Translations under genes and position numbers: made by a program
Notes under the pieces: generated by a model
Databases searched by the model: none
Told to the model about the DNA's origin: nothing
The model's input: the letters and a program-made list of their open reading frames with translations, nothing else
In this document: piece after piece, positions 1 through 13,135 of the stretch
Layout: each line of letters starts with the position of its first letter
Position numbering within the stretch: the first letter of the stretch is position 1
Source: Dipetalonema caudispina
Taxonomy: Eukaryota > Nematoda > Chromadorea > Rhabditida > Onchocercidae
Direction: 5' to 3'
DNA: 43,423 nt
Assembly: GCA_013365325.1 (NCBI GenBank)
Contig: JABVXV010000437.1
Coordinates: forward strand, 1-43,423

Positions 1-206
1 AGGTAAATTATCTTTTCCATGACTATTAGAAAGAGTAATTTGAAGGATTTGATTTTGATTAGTTGAACAGTAAAGTAATTTTACATTATAATTTTATATG
101 ATTTATCATTTATGAAGAGATCAGATCTAAGATTCTTCAGGATTAGAGGGTACTAATGACGGAATGCATTGCAATTTGCCAAGGATACGATCGTTCCATG
201 ATAAGA

Positions 207-995
207 AATAAATGAATACCAGGAATCAGAATGAGAAATTTTTCTCAGTAATTCAATTTCCCTAATAATTTTCTAACATTTCATATCGTTCAGGTAATGG
301 GTGATATCCACCAGAATTGTCCGACGACAATATGTAGTTCTGTCAGCGCTAATTCTGATTTTACGTACGAACTATGCAGTTTACAACTGTGTGATGCAAT
401 TATACATTTTGATAAAAAGTTACAAAAAACAATTATGGTGGAAGGCATATTGAGGAATAATATTTGGATGGAACAGATTAAGTAAGTTTTGGGTGATGAA
501 AAGTTATCACAATGAAAGGATGGGTCGTATATTCCAATAAGTGGAGGAATTTATTTATTAGCATTCTTCAATATTTTGCATATATCTTTCGAAAGTTGAA
601 ATAATCATTTGTTTTAGGGGAAATTGTGTGACTTATATTGATAATATTACACAAAATAATTCGTGTGAAACTCCAAGGAATGAAAGTTATTCGCTAATTT
701 CGCTATTTGGAAATCTTGGTAATTTATCTTTGTAGTTATGTATGAAATATTTTAAGAAGCTTTAAGCAAATAAACTGAGGATTTTTTTCGATTGAAGTCG
801 TTGATGATTTAACCGGTAACGAATTATGCTTTATAATATAAGTACTTTTTAGAAATTTAGAAAAACCTCTGGGAATAAGGCAATACGTTTTAAATGAAGT
901 AATAAATATTTGGCCAGATATGGTAGCTTATAATTTTTTTCTGGTGAGGGAGAGTGATAACTCTCGTTCAATTTAAGACGAATTTTATTATATTT
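207..995 (+). pseudogene. Inverted partial copy of the ENPP 3' exons (pseudogene fragment)
   Basis: This stretch is the reverse complement of the 3' part of the neighbouring ENPP gene (about 3,397 down to 2,319). From 207 to about 850 the two copies are almost identical, introns included. The exon-13 equivalent (about 297-483) is still open but differs at three codons, all changing the amino acid (A to T, R to C, D to Y). The next exon (about 619-719) is also intact. The exon-15 equivalent has an in-frame stop (TAC to TAA near 770) and one T fewer in its T run (7 against 8), which shifts the frame. Exon 16 is missing. A more diverged exon-17 equivalent follows at about 871-990, with its CTTCAG acceptor changed to CTCTGG. 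There is no 5' half and no catalytic domain, so this is a dead gene tail. Confidence 0.88.
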
Positions 996-1425
996 CCAAA
1001 TTAAAATTAGGTGACAATAAGGGAGTGAATAATTCGGAATGTCACAAATTAATAGAAATTAATTGCGAATTCATTGTGAATTAGTATTTAAAATTATCCA
1101 AAAGTAAAAATTGCTTAGAAGTGACTAAATTTCCCTAAATAAATTTACATAAAAGTTTGGAATTAAATACTCGAAATTTTTGATCAGATGCTGTTTAACA
1201 ACGAATGCAAATTCATTTGTAATAGAGTAAAGCAAGATATGATAAGATGAAAATTCGAAAATCCTTAGATAAGGGAAACTAACAATATAATAATGAAGTG
1301 ATTCGTAAATGTATCATAATTATTTCCAAGAAATTCTCAACAACTATTAACTTTCAATAAATAAAATCACATTGACAAGAAATTGGAACAAAGTACTATT
1401 GATTAACATTACATTTTGTATTGCA

Positions 1426-4400
1426 TCATGATGATGACCTTTTTCTTTCCGGTAACAAAGTTCGTAGTTGAATTGCCTCCATATCTGACCAAACACTTCG
1501 ATCAGTGAAAAATTCCATTCCGGTTAATAATTCGATGTCCCGCATGCGAACTGTATTGTCATAGAGATATTCTGAAGGTTTCTGTAAAAAAAAAAGAAAA
1601 ATATCCACTATGAAGAAAGTAAGACATATCTGCAGCAAAAACCTTAATGTTATCAAAATGTCATGATCACTACATCCATCTGGAAGTTTTAAATCTCTTT
1701 TTAAAACAATTTTTAAATGGAGCAACACCCTCCCTTATTTTCTACCATAATAAAAAAGGTCAATTTCTAAGGTACTGATGAATATGCTCGCGGTATCTCG
1801 AAAGTTTCGATCTTTCAACACGCATTGCACATTTTCTTGTGTTGGAAGCAAATTTTATAATTAAAATTTTCATCCGGAAGGTAAGAATGATCGAAATCAG
1901 TTTGTCTTCTTATCTCTTAAATTATCAATTAAATTATCTAAAGTGGATGTTACTTCAACTGAAGATGTTGTTCAATCTAACTGAAACTGTGCACTTTTTT
2001 TTGATGTAAAATGTACATAAATTATCTTACCAAGCAGTTCAAATTTTTGCCTTTTAAAGGCAATATGTAAGGGACAAAGACAATATCTTTGCATAATGTA
2101 TAACCAATTAGTGCATGATTCTCGCACCACATTAGTGCGAAGAATAAATGTGATGGATCACTTTTCCTGGAATTCAGTGTTCATTTTACAAAGAGAAGTA
2201 AGAAAAATAATGGTATTAATATTTAAAGTACTAGGCAAGATAAAAAATTCATCTGAAAATTAAATATAAACAGGAAGAATTATAAATAGCTGGAACCATC
2301 GGAGGTCAGATTGGGTACCTGATGAGATCGTCACTGTCGCGCACCCCATCCCCGTCTTGATCATATACTGTACCAGAGAAAAACCGTAAATTGCCATATT
2401 TGACCAAATATTCTGCTGTTTCATTTAAAACGAATTGCCATATTCCTGAAGACTTTTCCAATTTCCAATTTAGCATAATTTGTCGGATATTTTAAATTAT
2501 TTTACGTCGCATCAAAGATATAGCTAAATGGCCAAATAAATCTAAATTATGGCCAATTTTGCACAACTTACCGTCAACGAAAGCTTTTGGTACAAGCACT
2601 CGAGCCAAATCCAATGTATAATAGCGATCTGAAATGAAATCTATGGTACAGCAACATTTCGGGCATTAACAAACGAGTAAAAGGATAAGTTATATTAGTG
2701 ACCAAAATTCTATGACCATTTACATGTGCAATTATGGGATTTCCAAAAAGTACTTATATTATAAAGCATAATTCGTTACCGGTTAAATCATCAACGACCT
2801 CAATCGAAAAAAAATCCTCAGTGTATTTGCTTAAAGCTTCCTAAAATATTTCATATATAACTACAAAGATAAATTACCAAGATTTCCAAATAGCGAAATT
2901 AGCGAATAACTTTCATTCCTTGGAGTTTCACACGAATTATTTTGTGTAATATTATCAATATAAGTCACACAATTTCCCCTAAAACAAATGATTATTTCAA
3001 CTTTCGAAAGATATATGCAAAATATTGAAGAATGCTAATAAATAAATTCCTCCACTTATTGGAATATACGACCCATCCTTTCATTGTGATAACTTTTCAT
3101 CACCCAAAACTTACTTAATCTGTTCCATCCAAATATTATTCCTCAATATGCCTTCCACCATAATTGTTTTTTGTAACTTTTTATCAAAATGTATAATTGC
3201 ATCACACAGTTGTAAACTGCATAGTTCGTCCGTAAAATCAGAATTAGCGCTGACAGAACTACGTATTGTCGCCGGACAATTCTGGTGGATATCACCCATT
3301 ACCTGAACGATATGAAATGTTAGAAAATTATTGGGGACATTGAATTACTAAGAAAAATTCCTCATTCTGATTCCTAGTACTCACCCTTCATTTATAGATA
3401 GTAGAGAAAGCTATGAGAGGTGCAAGGTAATGTGCAAAGATGAATCGTTTAAATTCAATTTCTAACAATGATATCTGATTTCAGCACTCGTCCTAAATCA
3501 GATAAATCAGTTGGTTTTTAAAAGTTCTCACAGACAATAAAAAAAAATTACCGGGCAGTTACGTGAAAAATTACACGCTTTTATGTTTATCTTATCAGTG
3601 CATTGTTCTGATAGATGATTAGCCGTCGTTACTGGCAAGGCTGGCGGATTGCGGAGTACAGTGAATAGAGTACCGTTGGTCCCATTATTTGGTGCCGCAT
3701 CAATTCGTAACAAATCTTAATGGAAGAATGAATTATGAAAGGTTTGTTTATCATAATTTAAGATACATCAGAATACTACAAGTCAAAACTTTCAGATGAC
3801 TGCACCAAAATAATAAATAACCGCTCCGGCTTTCTATTGCGTGATGATTCCGATGTTCAAAACATAGCCTTGATAGATTTATTTTTTCACTTGCTTTCAT
3901 TTCGACTTGTAAAATAGAAGCTTACGTGCGAATAGATTGTAAAGCTCAATATTCTGGAAGTCATTGATCTCCCGGTTTTGCGCAATATCAGGACCGATAG
4001 CAATAAAAATAGCTCGCATGCTAACAATTCGATTATCATAGCCATGGTCACCGAAAAGTTTGTACGATTCCTTCTCTTTATCTGTTCTAAACATAAAGAA
4101 AGTTTTCTGCATTTTCTAATGACATAATTCGAATATCTAATCGATATTTTCAAAATTTAAATCATTAAAAATTGTGAGACAGTTGGGCTTAACCTGAACT
4201 AATTTAATTGACGGTTAATACTATAAACGGTATAAGAGAAGTCCACATAAGTATATACTTATTTAGTGATTGGCATGACGAAAACAGGAAACCATCCGTA
4301 TTAAACAACCGGATAATGTCATTACTTTGACAATTTTGAAAGAATGTTACTGAAAAAATACATACTGAAAAATGCACACTCCTGGACGTCCTTTGATGAC

Positions 4401-7400
4401 AATATCTCCTATTCTTGGTGAACCAGCATAATGAAACCTTATCGGAACTAAATCCTTTCTGTACGCTAAGTAATTATTTCCATGTTGACATTCCATCTTC
4501 GAAATTATATTGTTGATAATATTGTCTGCATCTAGAAAATCGTAAGAAATAAAAGTATTTACTCTAGAAAATCTCGTAATGTTATTCGGGAAGGCTTATC
4601 AAGAAAATTAGAATTACCGTTTTGAGATGAATGAGCAGTCTGATTGATTTCTATTCGAGCTACTACGCCAGAAAAAAACAGATCATTGAATTGCGGTCCT
4701 AAGTAATTCGCAGTAACCACAGATTTTTTCTTGTCCATTTGTTGCATACCTAATAGGTTGCTGATATTAAGTTATCCCGTACAAAAAGGTTTGCTAAAAT
4801 ATCCAATACGAAAAAAAAAAAAGGAAATCTTTGATTAAGCCTATTCTTTTTTCTCTATCCTAGGATTTCTATCCAATCAGTAGAAGAATAAATAAATGAT
4901 TATTTTTCAATATTACTCTCTTCTTTGCAAAGTAATATTTCAAAATTATCAAAAGGGTTCAAGTTTTAAAGAGATGTAAACGAGCAAACCGTGATCGGAA
5001 AGCAAAATGAAATTAATGCAGCCCATAAGACCTTCTTCAGTCAGTCGATTTATTAAATAGTTAATCATTCCATCCATTAAGATCATCGCCGTACGAACCT
5101 TAATATCAAAACATAGACGTGGAAATTCCTTGTTTGAAATTACATTTCATTTTAAATCTAATTTGGTTTAATATAATCTAGTTTACGCCATACAAATTCT
5201 TTACTCTATTCCAATCCGTTTTTTTTTTTTGATCAGATCAGCTGAATAAGAAATTCCGTTGATAGTATTATTATTTTAATTACATACAACAAATTCAAAA
5301 TAGCATGCGTAGTACCGTTTGAGAATTCGGTCCACTCATGTGCCCGGCAGAGTCCGGTTCCTCGAAATATACCTGGATAAGTGATGGCCGTTCATTATCT
5401 GGCAGTTTCAACCATTTGATTAGCTGAAATTTCATAAGTTTTTTTCTATTTAACACTACTACAAATTACTGCCATTTGAATCTGATCAAAAGAGTAAGAA
5501 AATCTATTATTCAACAATTCATATCCGTTTTATGTTATTAATTTCTGGAATTTTTAATATGCGTGTTTACAAACAATATTTAAAGAAATTGTATCCAACT
5601 TACAAAAATAAATTTTCATCTTATCAAATTAGGTGAAAAAAATCATAAGCTTGATAGCAGTAATTAAGATTGCTAGAAAATGATAGTGTTAAAACAGATG
5701 GAAAACAAAATGTCACTTAGATTTATCAAGAATTGCTTACTGTATCAACACGATGTGTGAATGGTATAGATCTGCTGTATTTCATCCAGTAGTTGGGCAA
5801 TTTTCCTGAAACAGTTCCTTTTTGTAAAATTTGAGAAAAGATAAAAAAAAGTAAGTCGACAATTAGCATAAATTAATTGCTTGTTGGCATGCATGTTCGA
5901 GAATGATACTAACGACAGTATAATTAGTAGATGAATCAAAAAGTATAATTTGAAAGCATTCGTCGTAACCTCTTCCAGAATTACAGAAGCTTTTTATCCT
6001 TACCGCTAAAAGATGTATAAGCTGAATATCAACAAAGCCTTAGTTTTAAAATGTAACTATATTATTTGTCACAAAAATCTGAGCAAACAGTGATAGTCAA
6101 AGTTACGGAATTTCATCCATCTTTTGTATTATACCGTTTACAAATGGTATGAAATGTATTACTCACCCATTCCTTCACTTCCGGGCCAAAAAAATACTGC
6201 TGATTTGAGACCAGCTTTCTGTACCGTTTCCCATATCTGAATTTTCCGATTTCGTTTAAATTAGCGAAATTTGCATGATTCACGAAGATGAGAGAAAAGC
6301 AGAAAAAGAGATTTATCATGATATTTCGTTATTGGGTTTAAAATATTTTGTTCGATCAAAGTAAAATTTCAATTTCAAAATCAACGTAACAGTGTCAATT
6401 GAATTCTACAGAAAGAAAGCCATATAAAAATTTATGAAAATATTATTAAATTTCGAAACTGTAAACAAAGAAATCAAAAAAAGACATTTACCGGTTCCCC
6501 GAGGAACCAACCAGATTGATTAGTACTCTTTTTGAAATAATCCTGAAATGCACAGTAATAATTTAAATTTAATATATGTGAAAACCATTTGAAGCTGATA
6601 ACTAGTAAAACTGTTAAAAGTAGAAAAAACGTGTGCGATACATTTTTATGGGTAGGATTCGTTCGATTACAATTGTAATAAAAGAAAATCGAGAAATCTG
6701 TCTTCAAGGAATCATATATTACATGTGCAGCTTGAATGTATCCAAATTGGGCTCTTGATGAACATTTTTTAAACTAAAATATTATTTCTTCAAATTCGGA
6801 ATAAAGGATATTACCTTGAATTCTGTGTCGTAAAAACTATTATCTACGATTCCATGCCAAGCGGGATAAAGTCCTGTTGCTATAGTATAATGATTAGGGA
6901 AAGTCTTTGAAGGAAATGTTGGTAACATATATTTGCTGTGAGTACCATAGTTTATCAAACGTTGAATTGTTGGCGTGATATTTTTATTCAAATAACTATC
7001 CCGGAAACCATCGAAACTTATAATTATCAATGGTGGTACATTGAACCTAAAAAATAAATGCTTTAGCAATGAGTTACTAGTATTGGAAGTCAGTCATTCT
7101 ATCGAAAGATTTGCTGATTGAATGTTTCCAACGATATCAGAAGAGGACATTTCAGGAAATCGTTCATTCAGATGATAATCAATTTAATGACTAATTTACT
7201 GTTGCGCTAAAATTACTTACTTCCTTTTGCATACACTTAGATCGTGGTAATCAGGAGATTGAGCATCTTTAATGTATTGCTGAAGCTTTGCTTTCGCGAT
7301 CCTACATGTCCCATCGAATATAATAATAACAATGATAAAAAGTGATATTATAATTCCACATACGAATAATGAGTATTTTCGCAATTTCGCCTTCCTTTCT

Positions 7401-9199
7401 GTCGTGTTTACTGAAGTATCTTCCTTGAATTCGTAAACTGCAACATCTGGACTTATCACCTGAAAGTATCGTTAGGTCATCTTTGATAATATAATGTTGT
7501 TGCATTTACCATATTATTAGTAATAATACAATGATAATATGATGTTGGTTTTAGATAAAATGACGCGTTTTTTGTGTTATCAAACTTTGTTGCCTTATTT
7601 GAATGATGTAATTATATTATACATCATTTTAATGCTAATTTTTGTAAGTGTGACTATATTGTAGGTATATTTATGGCTACATTATTCACATGCATAGCAC
7701 GAACAGCAAAATTCAATGATACAAAAAAATGTATTACTTTTTTTAAATCTAAAACTGACATCATAAATGTTGCTATATTATAAATCATTTTAATGCTAAT
7801 TTCAATTGCTAATTTTTCATCTCTTAGTTTATGCTAATGATTTATTCCTTACTGTTCAAATGTTAGGCGAAAATGTTAAACAAAACACAAAATTTGAATG
7901 ATATTTTTATTTAAGTTCAAAGTTTGTCTGATAACGGCACGAGTAATTCTTATGCACTTGACTTAGGAACTGAAAATGTTCAGTACAATCACAATTAAGT
8001 AGTGATATGATATCGAAGTCAACTATGATCAGTTGAAAGCAATCATGGAAGCAAATCTTCTTGCAAAAAGTTGATGAATTGCGGAAAAAATTAAAGTCAG
8101 CCAAGTAACGCTTTTTTAGTATTTGAAGTAAATTGGAAAGATGAAGAAACTCAATAAATGGATAATTCATAAATCAACCAATACTTGATAAAATTGGAAA
8201 TTTTCCTTTATTTTTCTCTCATTGTGTGTAACAAAAACGACTAATAGATTGTATTGAACAACAACTATCTTACTATTTGAACAGAAAAACTTGCATTGTT
8301 ATTGAAAGTTTTTCTGTTCATGGTTATTTTTTGGTGGTCTATTGCCACACAAATTTCTAAATTACGACAAAACCATTAAATCTGAGAATTGTCCTCGATG
8401 AGTTGCACCGGAAACTACAAGCTGATACAGACTAACAGAAAAGATCTAATCTTTCCTAACAACGATGCCTGAAGTATTGCACAATCAAGGCTTCAGATAC
8501 TAAAAGAATTGAAGTACAACTTTTGCCTTATCCGTCATATTCTCTTGATCTTTTGTTTATCAGCTACTATTTCAATCATCTCGATCACTTTTTGCAACGA
8601 AAGTTCCTCCACAATCGACAGAATGCAGAAATGTATTCTAAAAATTCATCGAATTCCGAAGCACAGATTTCTCTGCTACAGAATGAAGCAAACTTAATTC
8701 CGGGTGGTAAAAATACTGATTATTACTCTTATTTTATTCACCATAATAATTTAAAATTTACAGTCCGGAATTTCTATATCAACTTAACAATAAATGTCTT
8801 AACGATAGTTCATATCCTACATAAGCCAGCAAATTATTTCTGAAATCGAAAGAGGAAAATTTCTGTGATAATTGGAGTATATTAGATTAATATAAAATAC
8901 ATTTATTTTCCATTCTGTTTATCAGAATAAGTTCTAAAATCCTTAGTTTTTTCTAGTAAAATGTGTAAACAAAATATTTTGATCGTCGACATTCTTTTGA
9001 TTAAGTTAGGAATCTCAAAGACTAAAATCAAAAATTTGCTGAAACCATACTCTTGTACAATCCACTATGCGATAAGTAGCATAATTTTATAAAATTATAT
9101 TGTTAAATATAATTTTGTAGTTCGAAACAGTTCAAAACAAATTAAATTTCTTGGATTCATTTCTACAAATATTTTTACCTTAGGTGCGATTGAGGCCAT
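1426..9199 (-). CDS. Ectonucleotide pyrophosphatase/phosphodiesterase (ENPP family), type II membrane ectoenzyme
   Basis: Enzymes of this family hydrolyse nucleotides and related phosphodiesters outside the cell. Coding exons read on the minus strand: 9199-9179, 7459-7221, 7046-6815, 6542-6492, 6236-6167, 5805-5741, 5423-5316, 5098-4990, 4749-4618, 4531-4366, 4086-3926, 3715-3552, 3302-3115, 2978-2878, 2836-2780, 2629-2579, 2445-2319, from 1729, and 1581-1426. Splice phases agree throughout except at the last junction. About 765 residues. Residues 36-55 form a membrane segment with no signal peptide, and no somatomedin-B cysteine cluster is seen. The catalytic order is complete: FDGFRD (Asp 99), [10 protein letters not shown] (nucleophile Thr about 135), [12 protein letters not shown] and GDHGYDN. 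The nuclease-like tail keeps DQDGDG and the terminal RDIELLTG. The first exon (MASIAPK) is inferred from a phase-0 fit. The junction near 1,640-1,581 is unresolved: no in-phase donor was found, yet the frame reads straight through. Confidence 0.93.
2745..3397 (-). repeat. Right arm of the inverted duplication, inside the intact ENPP gene
   Basis: This is the functional arm of the inverted repeat whose other arm is at 207-850. It covers ENPP exons 13-15 and the introns between them. About 1.9 kb separates the arms, containing the last ENPP exons. Intron sequence is as well matched as exon sequence, so this is a DNA-level duplication and not a retrocopy. Confidence 0.9.
7612..7802 (+). repeat. 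Pair of imperfect 30-bp direct repeats
   Basis: A near-identical stretch of about 30 bases containing CATTTTAATGCTAATTT-like sequence occurs at 7,612-7,641 and again at 7,772-7,802, in the same orientation and about 160 bp apart. Shorter TGCTAAT echoes follow at about 7,808 and 7,831. It lies in ENPP intron 1, just before the mariner relic. No function is visible. Confidence 0.6.
7900..8800 (+). mobile_element. Decayed mariner transposase of the Hsmar1/SETMAR-like group
   Basis: Conceptual translation in shifting plus-strand frames recovers transposase segments in the correct order. The helix-turn-helix part is at about 8,020-8,175, with pieces such as [19 protein letters not shown] and KMKKLNKW. 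The catalytic part is at about 8,325-8,700, with [31 protein letters not shown] and HLDHFLQRK, then a tail in another frame ([11 protein letters not shown]). Several stops and frameshifts interrupt it. The second catalytic Asp aligns with Asn and the third with Ser; the segment holding the first is not recognisable. No terminal inverted repeats were found. It lies inside ENPP intron 1, antisense to the gene, and is certainly inactive. Open frames on the opposite strand here are shadows of it. Confidence 0.85.
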
Positions 9200-9399
9200 T
9201 GTTGTTTTCGTTGTTATTGCTGATATTGTTATCGGAAATAAAAGAAGTCTGTCAGTTCCACAGTGCAATATGTTGTTGTAGTACTGTAAAATCCGATTAC
9301 ATATTTTGTTGTTATTTTTCATTAGTTTGTGATTCAATATTTTTCACGAGAACAAACCATATTATACATCATATAGAAGAATGAAGTGAAATTTCATAT

Positions 9400-12300
9400 T
9401 TGCCAAGTATTTTTACTTCTTTTTACCTTTTTTCCTTCAAACTGATCCAAAAATTTTGAAACCAAAAGCGACTATGATAAACGGTCAAATACTTTTCGCC
9501 AATCATGTGTCATAATTAGAATATTTTTTTTTAACTAACAGATTTTGTAAACTATTGTAATCGAAATCAATTAGCTTTTCTAAAAACAACGTTTCGTAGA
9601 GATAGCAATTGTTGAAAAGCACAGATTAACTCTTTAAAGTATTTCACTTTTATTCTTTAACTACGCTGTAATCAGTTTAGAATAAAAATGAAGTAAATTT
9701 ATTTCATTCATTAAAATGTGTTTGCTTTACTAAGAAGAGCTTAGCGGAACTAATCGTTATCAAGGATAAAAAGTGATCAATGAACAAGTTGTATTACTCG
9801 ATGAATAAAAATAAACTGTTGAAAATTTTGGGACTGAAAATATATTATTTGATCGAATGATTTTCTTAGACATTTAATGAAGCTGCAAGTTCAAACTGTA
9901 TATATAATCAATGCATAGATAAAATATATGTTATATATATTAAAAAAGCAAAACATATATTGCATAATTAAAACAAATAATATATAATGTATATTATATA
10001 TTTTAAACATATTATATGTTTCCATGTTTTAAGCGTATGATATATATTTAAAATACATATTGTATATTTAAAATATATAATATATTATATTATATAAGTG
10101 AAACATATGTATATACATATATATAACCATGTGATCGTTGCTTCTCAAAAGAAAAAAAGTGCATTTGCGATTAATATTTCATGATAAAGCTGTTGAATAA
10201 AGCATAAATATGGCTATTAATAAATTTTTAGAAGCAATTTTCTGGAGAAAAATGAAAAATGAACAATTGAAGGAAGGGTTCAACTATGTTTACTTTATTA
10301 CTGCAAACATACATTGAACTTTGATTTAACAGGTACGTAGCAAACTTCAACATGATACTATTTTGTATGAATGAAAATTTCTATAAAAACGAAAGAAAAA
10401 TTTTTGCTAACAAGGAAGCCAAAAAGTGTACATGTTTGTTTAACAGGGTTATCACTTTTTTATATGCATGGAGGAGGAAAAGTTGAATAAAAAATAGATG
10501 AAAAAAATGACTAATCAACAAAAATATAGACTGTAAACCTAATTAAAAAGTTGATAAAGAAGGAAATTTTAGATCATAAGAGTTAGTAATCAAAGCAATA
10601 TTATATTCAAATTAACATAACAATAGCAGTTGTACGCAAAAATTAGATTTATAAGTTTAATCACCGGCAACTGCTGTTTTCATTCCTCGACAAAGTGTCA
10701 ATTAGCTGATTAATGTGAACAACAAGTCTAAATTTCATTTCTACAACATTAATTTCTCTAGCAAACATCTTTCAAGGATCAGTTGATAGGCATAACCTGA
10801 AAGACTTTAATTTTGTTCGAAAATTATAAAATTTGATATAGATCACATCACTGATTGGTGACAAAGGTAGCATGAAAAATTCAGCTTTTAATATTATTCC
10901 TTAATAGTATGAACATTATTATGACATCAACAAAAAATATTATTCGTAATTTAATGTAATATTATCGAAAAAGAAAATAAGATTTATTGGGCAGGATGCT
11001 GAGAAATTTGTAATTCAAAATTTGAAGAAAATGTTCATAAAGTAAAAGATGAACCTTTGCTTTGTCGTTTTGTTGTCATCCACTATTTAATATCAATAAT
11101 CGATAAATTTGTGTAGTGATACATGGAGAAGTACTGTTTGAACATAAATTCTAAGTGTTTGATACCAACTTTATGATATTTTATTCTTTAATTCAACCAT
11201 TCATATACTGCTGTTACCATTATTTTTCTTTCTAGATCATTTTAAAACTGAACTAAATAATATTTATCAAATCGATAATATATGAAAAGACTGAAACTCT
11301 GGCAAAGATATATATATATTGTTTTTTTTTTTTTTTTTTTTGTTTAAGAAATTTAGGGGGTGAAATTGATATTTTTCATATGTCTTTTTAATTCCTTTTA
11401 AGTCGTTGGTTGTTTAGCTTGTCAATGATTCAATTTTGACTTGTTTCGATTCAACTTATGATGAATTTTCGGCTGATGAATTGAATATATATCCAAATTC
11501 ACAAGCGAAACGTATACACAACCGAAAATTCCCGAAATTAATAAGCTTTAAGTCTAATAGCGACTATATATTATTCTAAGAGGAGAAAGTATTAGATTGG
11601 TTGTTAGGACAGAATGATAGTACTGAACTGATCGATAATAGGATGAATTGTTTGTGTTTAAGGGATTTTATAATTTAATTATAATTTAATATTTAAAAAT
11701 CTACTTACTCAAGAAACATAACAAATGCAGCACAAAAATTGATGATCATATGCAAAATAAAATATCAACAAATCTCTTTAGTAAAAAAAAATCGAATGGC
11801 ATCATTTTCAGATGGGTTGGTTTATTTTTTGATTTGTTTTGCTATACGTTACGTAATCGCAGTAATCTTGGCTTGTTTATTCATATGACCAATTTTGAAA
11901 AATCCCGCGCAACCTTAGACTGTTATATTTTGATGACCTTTTGTCGTTCTGTGTTGTTCGGTTTGGATCTGTTGATGAATTTTTTCCAGTATGTTGTGTA
12001 ATCAGTACACCCATGTCTTATTTACTTACATTCTCCTGTATGTTTTAAGTTAATTTCAAAAATTTCTGCTTAATTTTAGAAAATTTTATTTTTTTCAGAT
12101 GATACAAAAATTAAAATATACTAACAGGCATCTCATTTGTTTGTTCTTTTTTTATTGGCAACATTATTAAAACTTTGTTTTTGTAAAAATAATACTCACA
12201 ATTTAGAGCAAATGTATTAATTAATCTGTGATTACAGTAGTAGTAAAATCATCTTATCATACAAACAAAGAATTAAGAAAAAAGAAAAAAAATAATCCCA

Positions 12301-12960
12301 GCAAAATGATAATAAAAATACTTATACAGTAAACAAGACAAAATAAACGCTTAGAAATGGGAAATGATTTTATAGTACAAAAAGAATGATTGCTGAGCCT
12401 TTTCGTTAGGTTATAAAGCTGTTAGCCATTAAAATTTGGTAATAAAGTTTGAATGGTTTATTTCTGTTAATAACTGCTAGTAATTCATTAAAAAATCGCA
12501 AACTTTATTCCCGAAATCTTATACTTTCTACGTTCGTTAACTTACACATGTGTCGTTAGGTAAGCAACTTTCAATCTTTACGTATTATTCCTATCCTCAG
12601 ATAACTTTTTAATGGATTAGGTTCATAAAATGGGTGAACATATGTGCGTTTGTATATTACAATTATCCTTGTAAATTATAATTAACAGCTGTAAATCTTA
12701 TCACTTGTGAAGTGAAAAAATGAAAACAAATTTTCGTTGGTTATTTGTGGTATAACTAAATTGTAAGCTTTGCAGCTCTTAATCACAGAGAAATAAGACG
12801 AAAAAGTTGTTTGATGGACGAAGAGAATTATAGATATAGCATCGGTTGATTTCCTACCGGGAAAATCTTTCTTCCAGAAATTAGCAAATGTTTCTTATCA
12901 TTTTTCCTGACGATACAAAGAGAGATATCCCACAGATGTTCATCCATAACTTATGCATAG
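9400..12960. other. Intergenic A+T-rich DNA
   Basis: This lies between the ENPP first exon and the 3' end of the GTPase-like gene. A TA-rich low-complexity block occupies about 9,895-10,125 and a run of 20 T lies at 11,322-11,341. An 83-codon open frame at 11,750-12,001 has no recognisable motif or splice context and is not supported. Nothing else is seen. Confidence 0.6.
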
Positions 12961-13135
12961 TTATGCCAATAAAGCAAGTGTTATAATGACAGCAATGATG
13001 ACAAAAAAGATGAAAAGTGGTGCAAGCAGATAAAAGCAACAATTGACCCAATCCCATGTTGAATAGGTCATCTTCCCAATTTCCATCAAACGAACTCCAT
13101 CACTGCCAACTTTGTCTCTTCTTCCATTCATTGCC
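12961..13135 (-). CDS. Terminal exon B of the GTPase-like gene: C-terminal anchor
   Basis: Joined in phase to exon 14904-14778, this exon continues ...KTEP-W-AMNGRRDKVGSD, then WDWVNCCFYLL and a hydrophobic run (FIFFVIIAVIITLALLA) that ends at a TAA at 12,961-12,963. The protein would therefore end inside or just after a single membrane helix, as in tail-anchored proteins. The acceptor is a weak TTTAAG-type site. The splice phase and codon content argue for a real exon. Confidence 0.72.

Noticed and set aside
7907..8170. Cys-rich 87-codon minus-strand open frame
   Set aside because: It is the antisense shadow of the mariner helix-turn-helix region.
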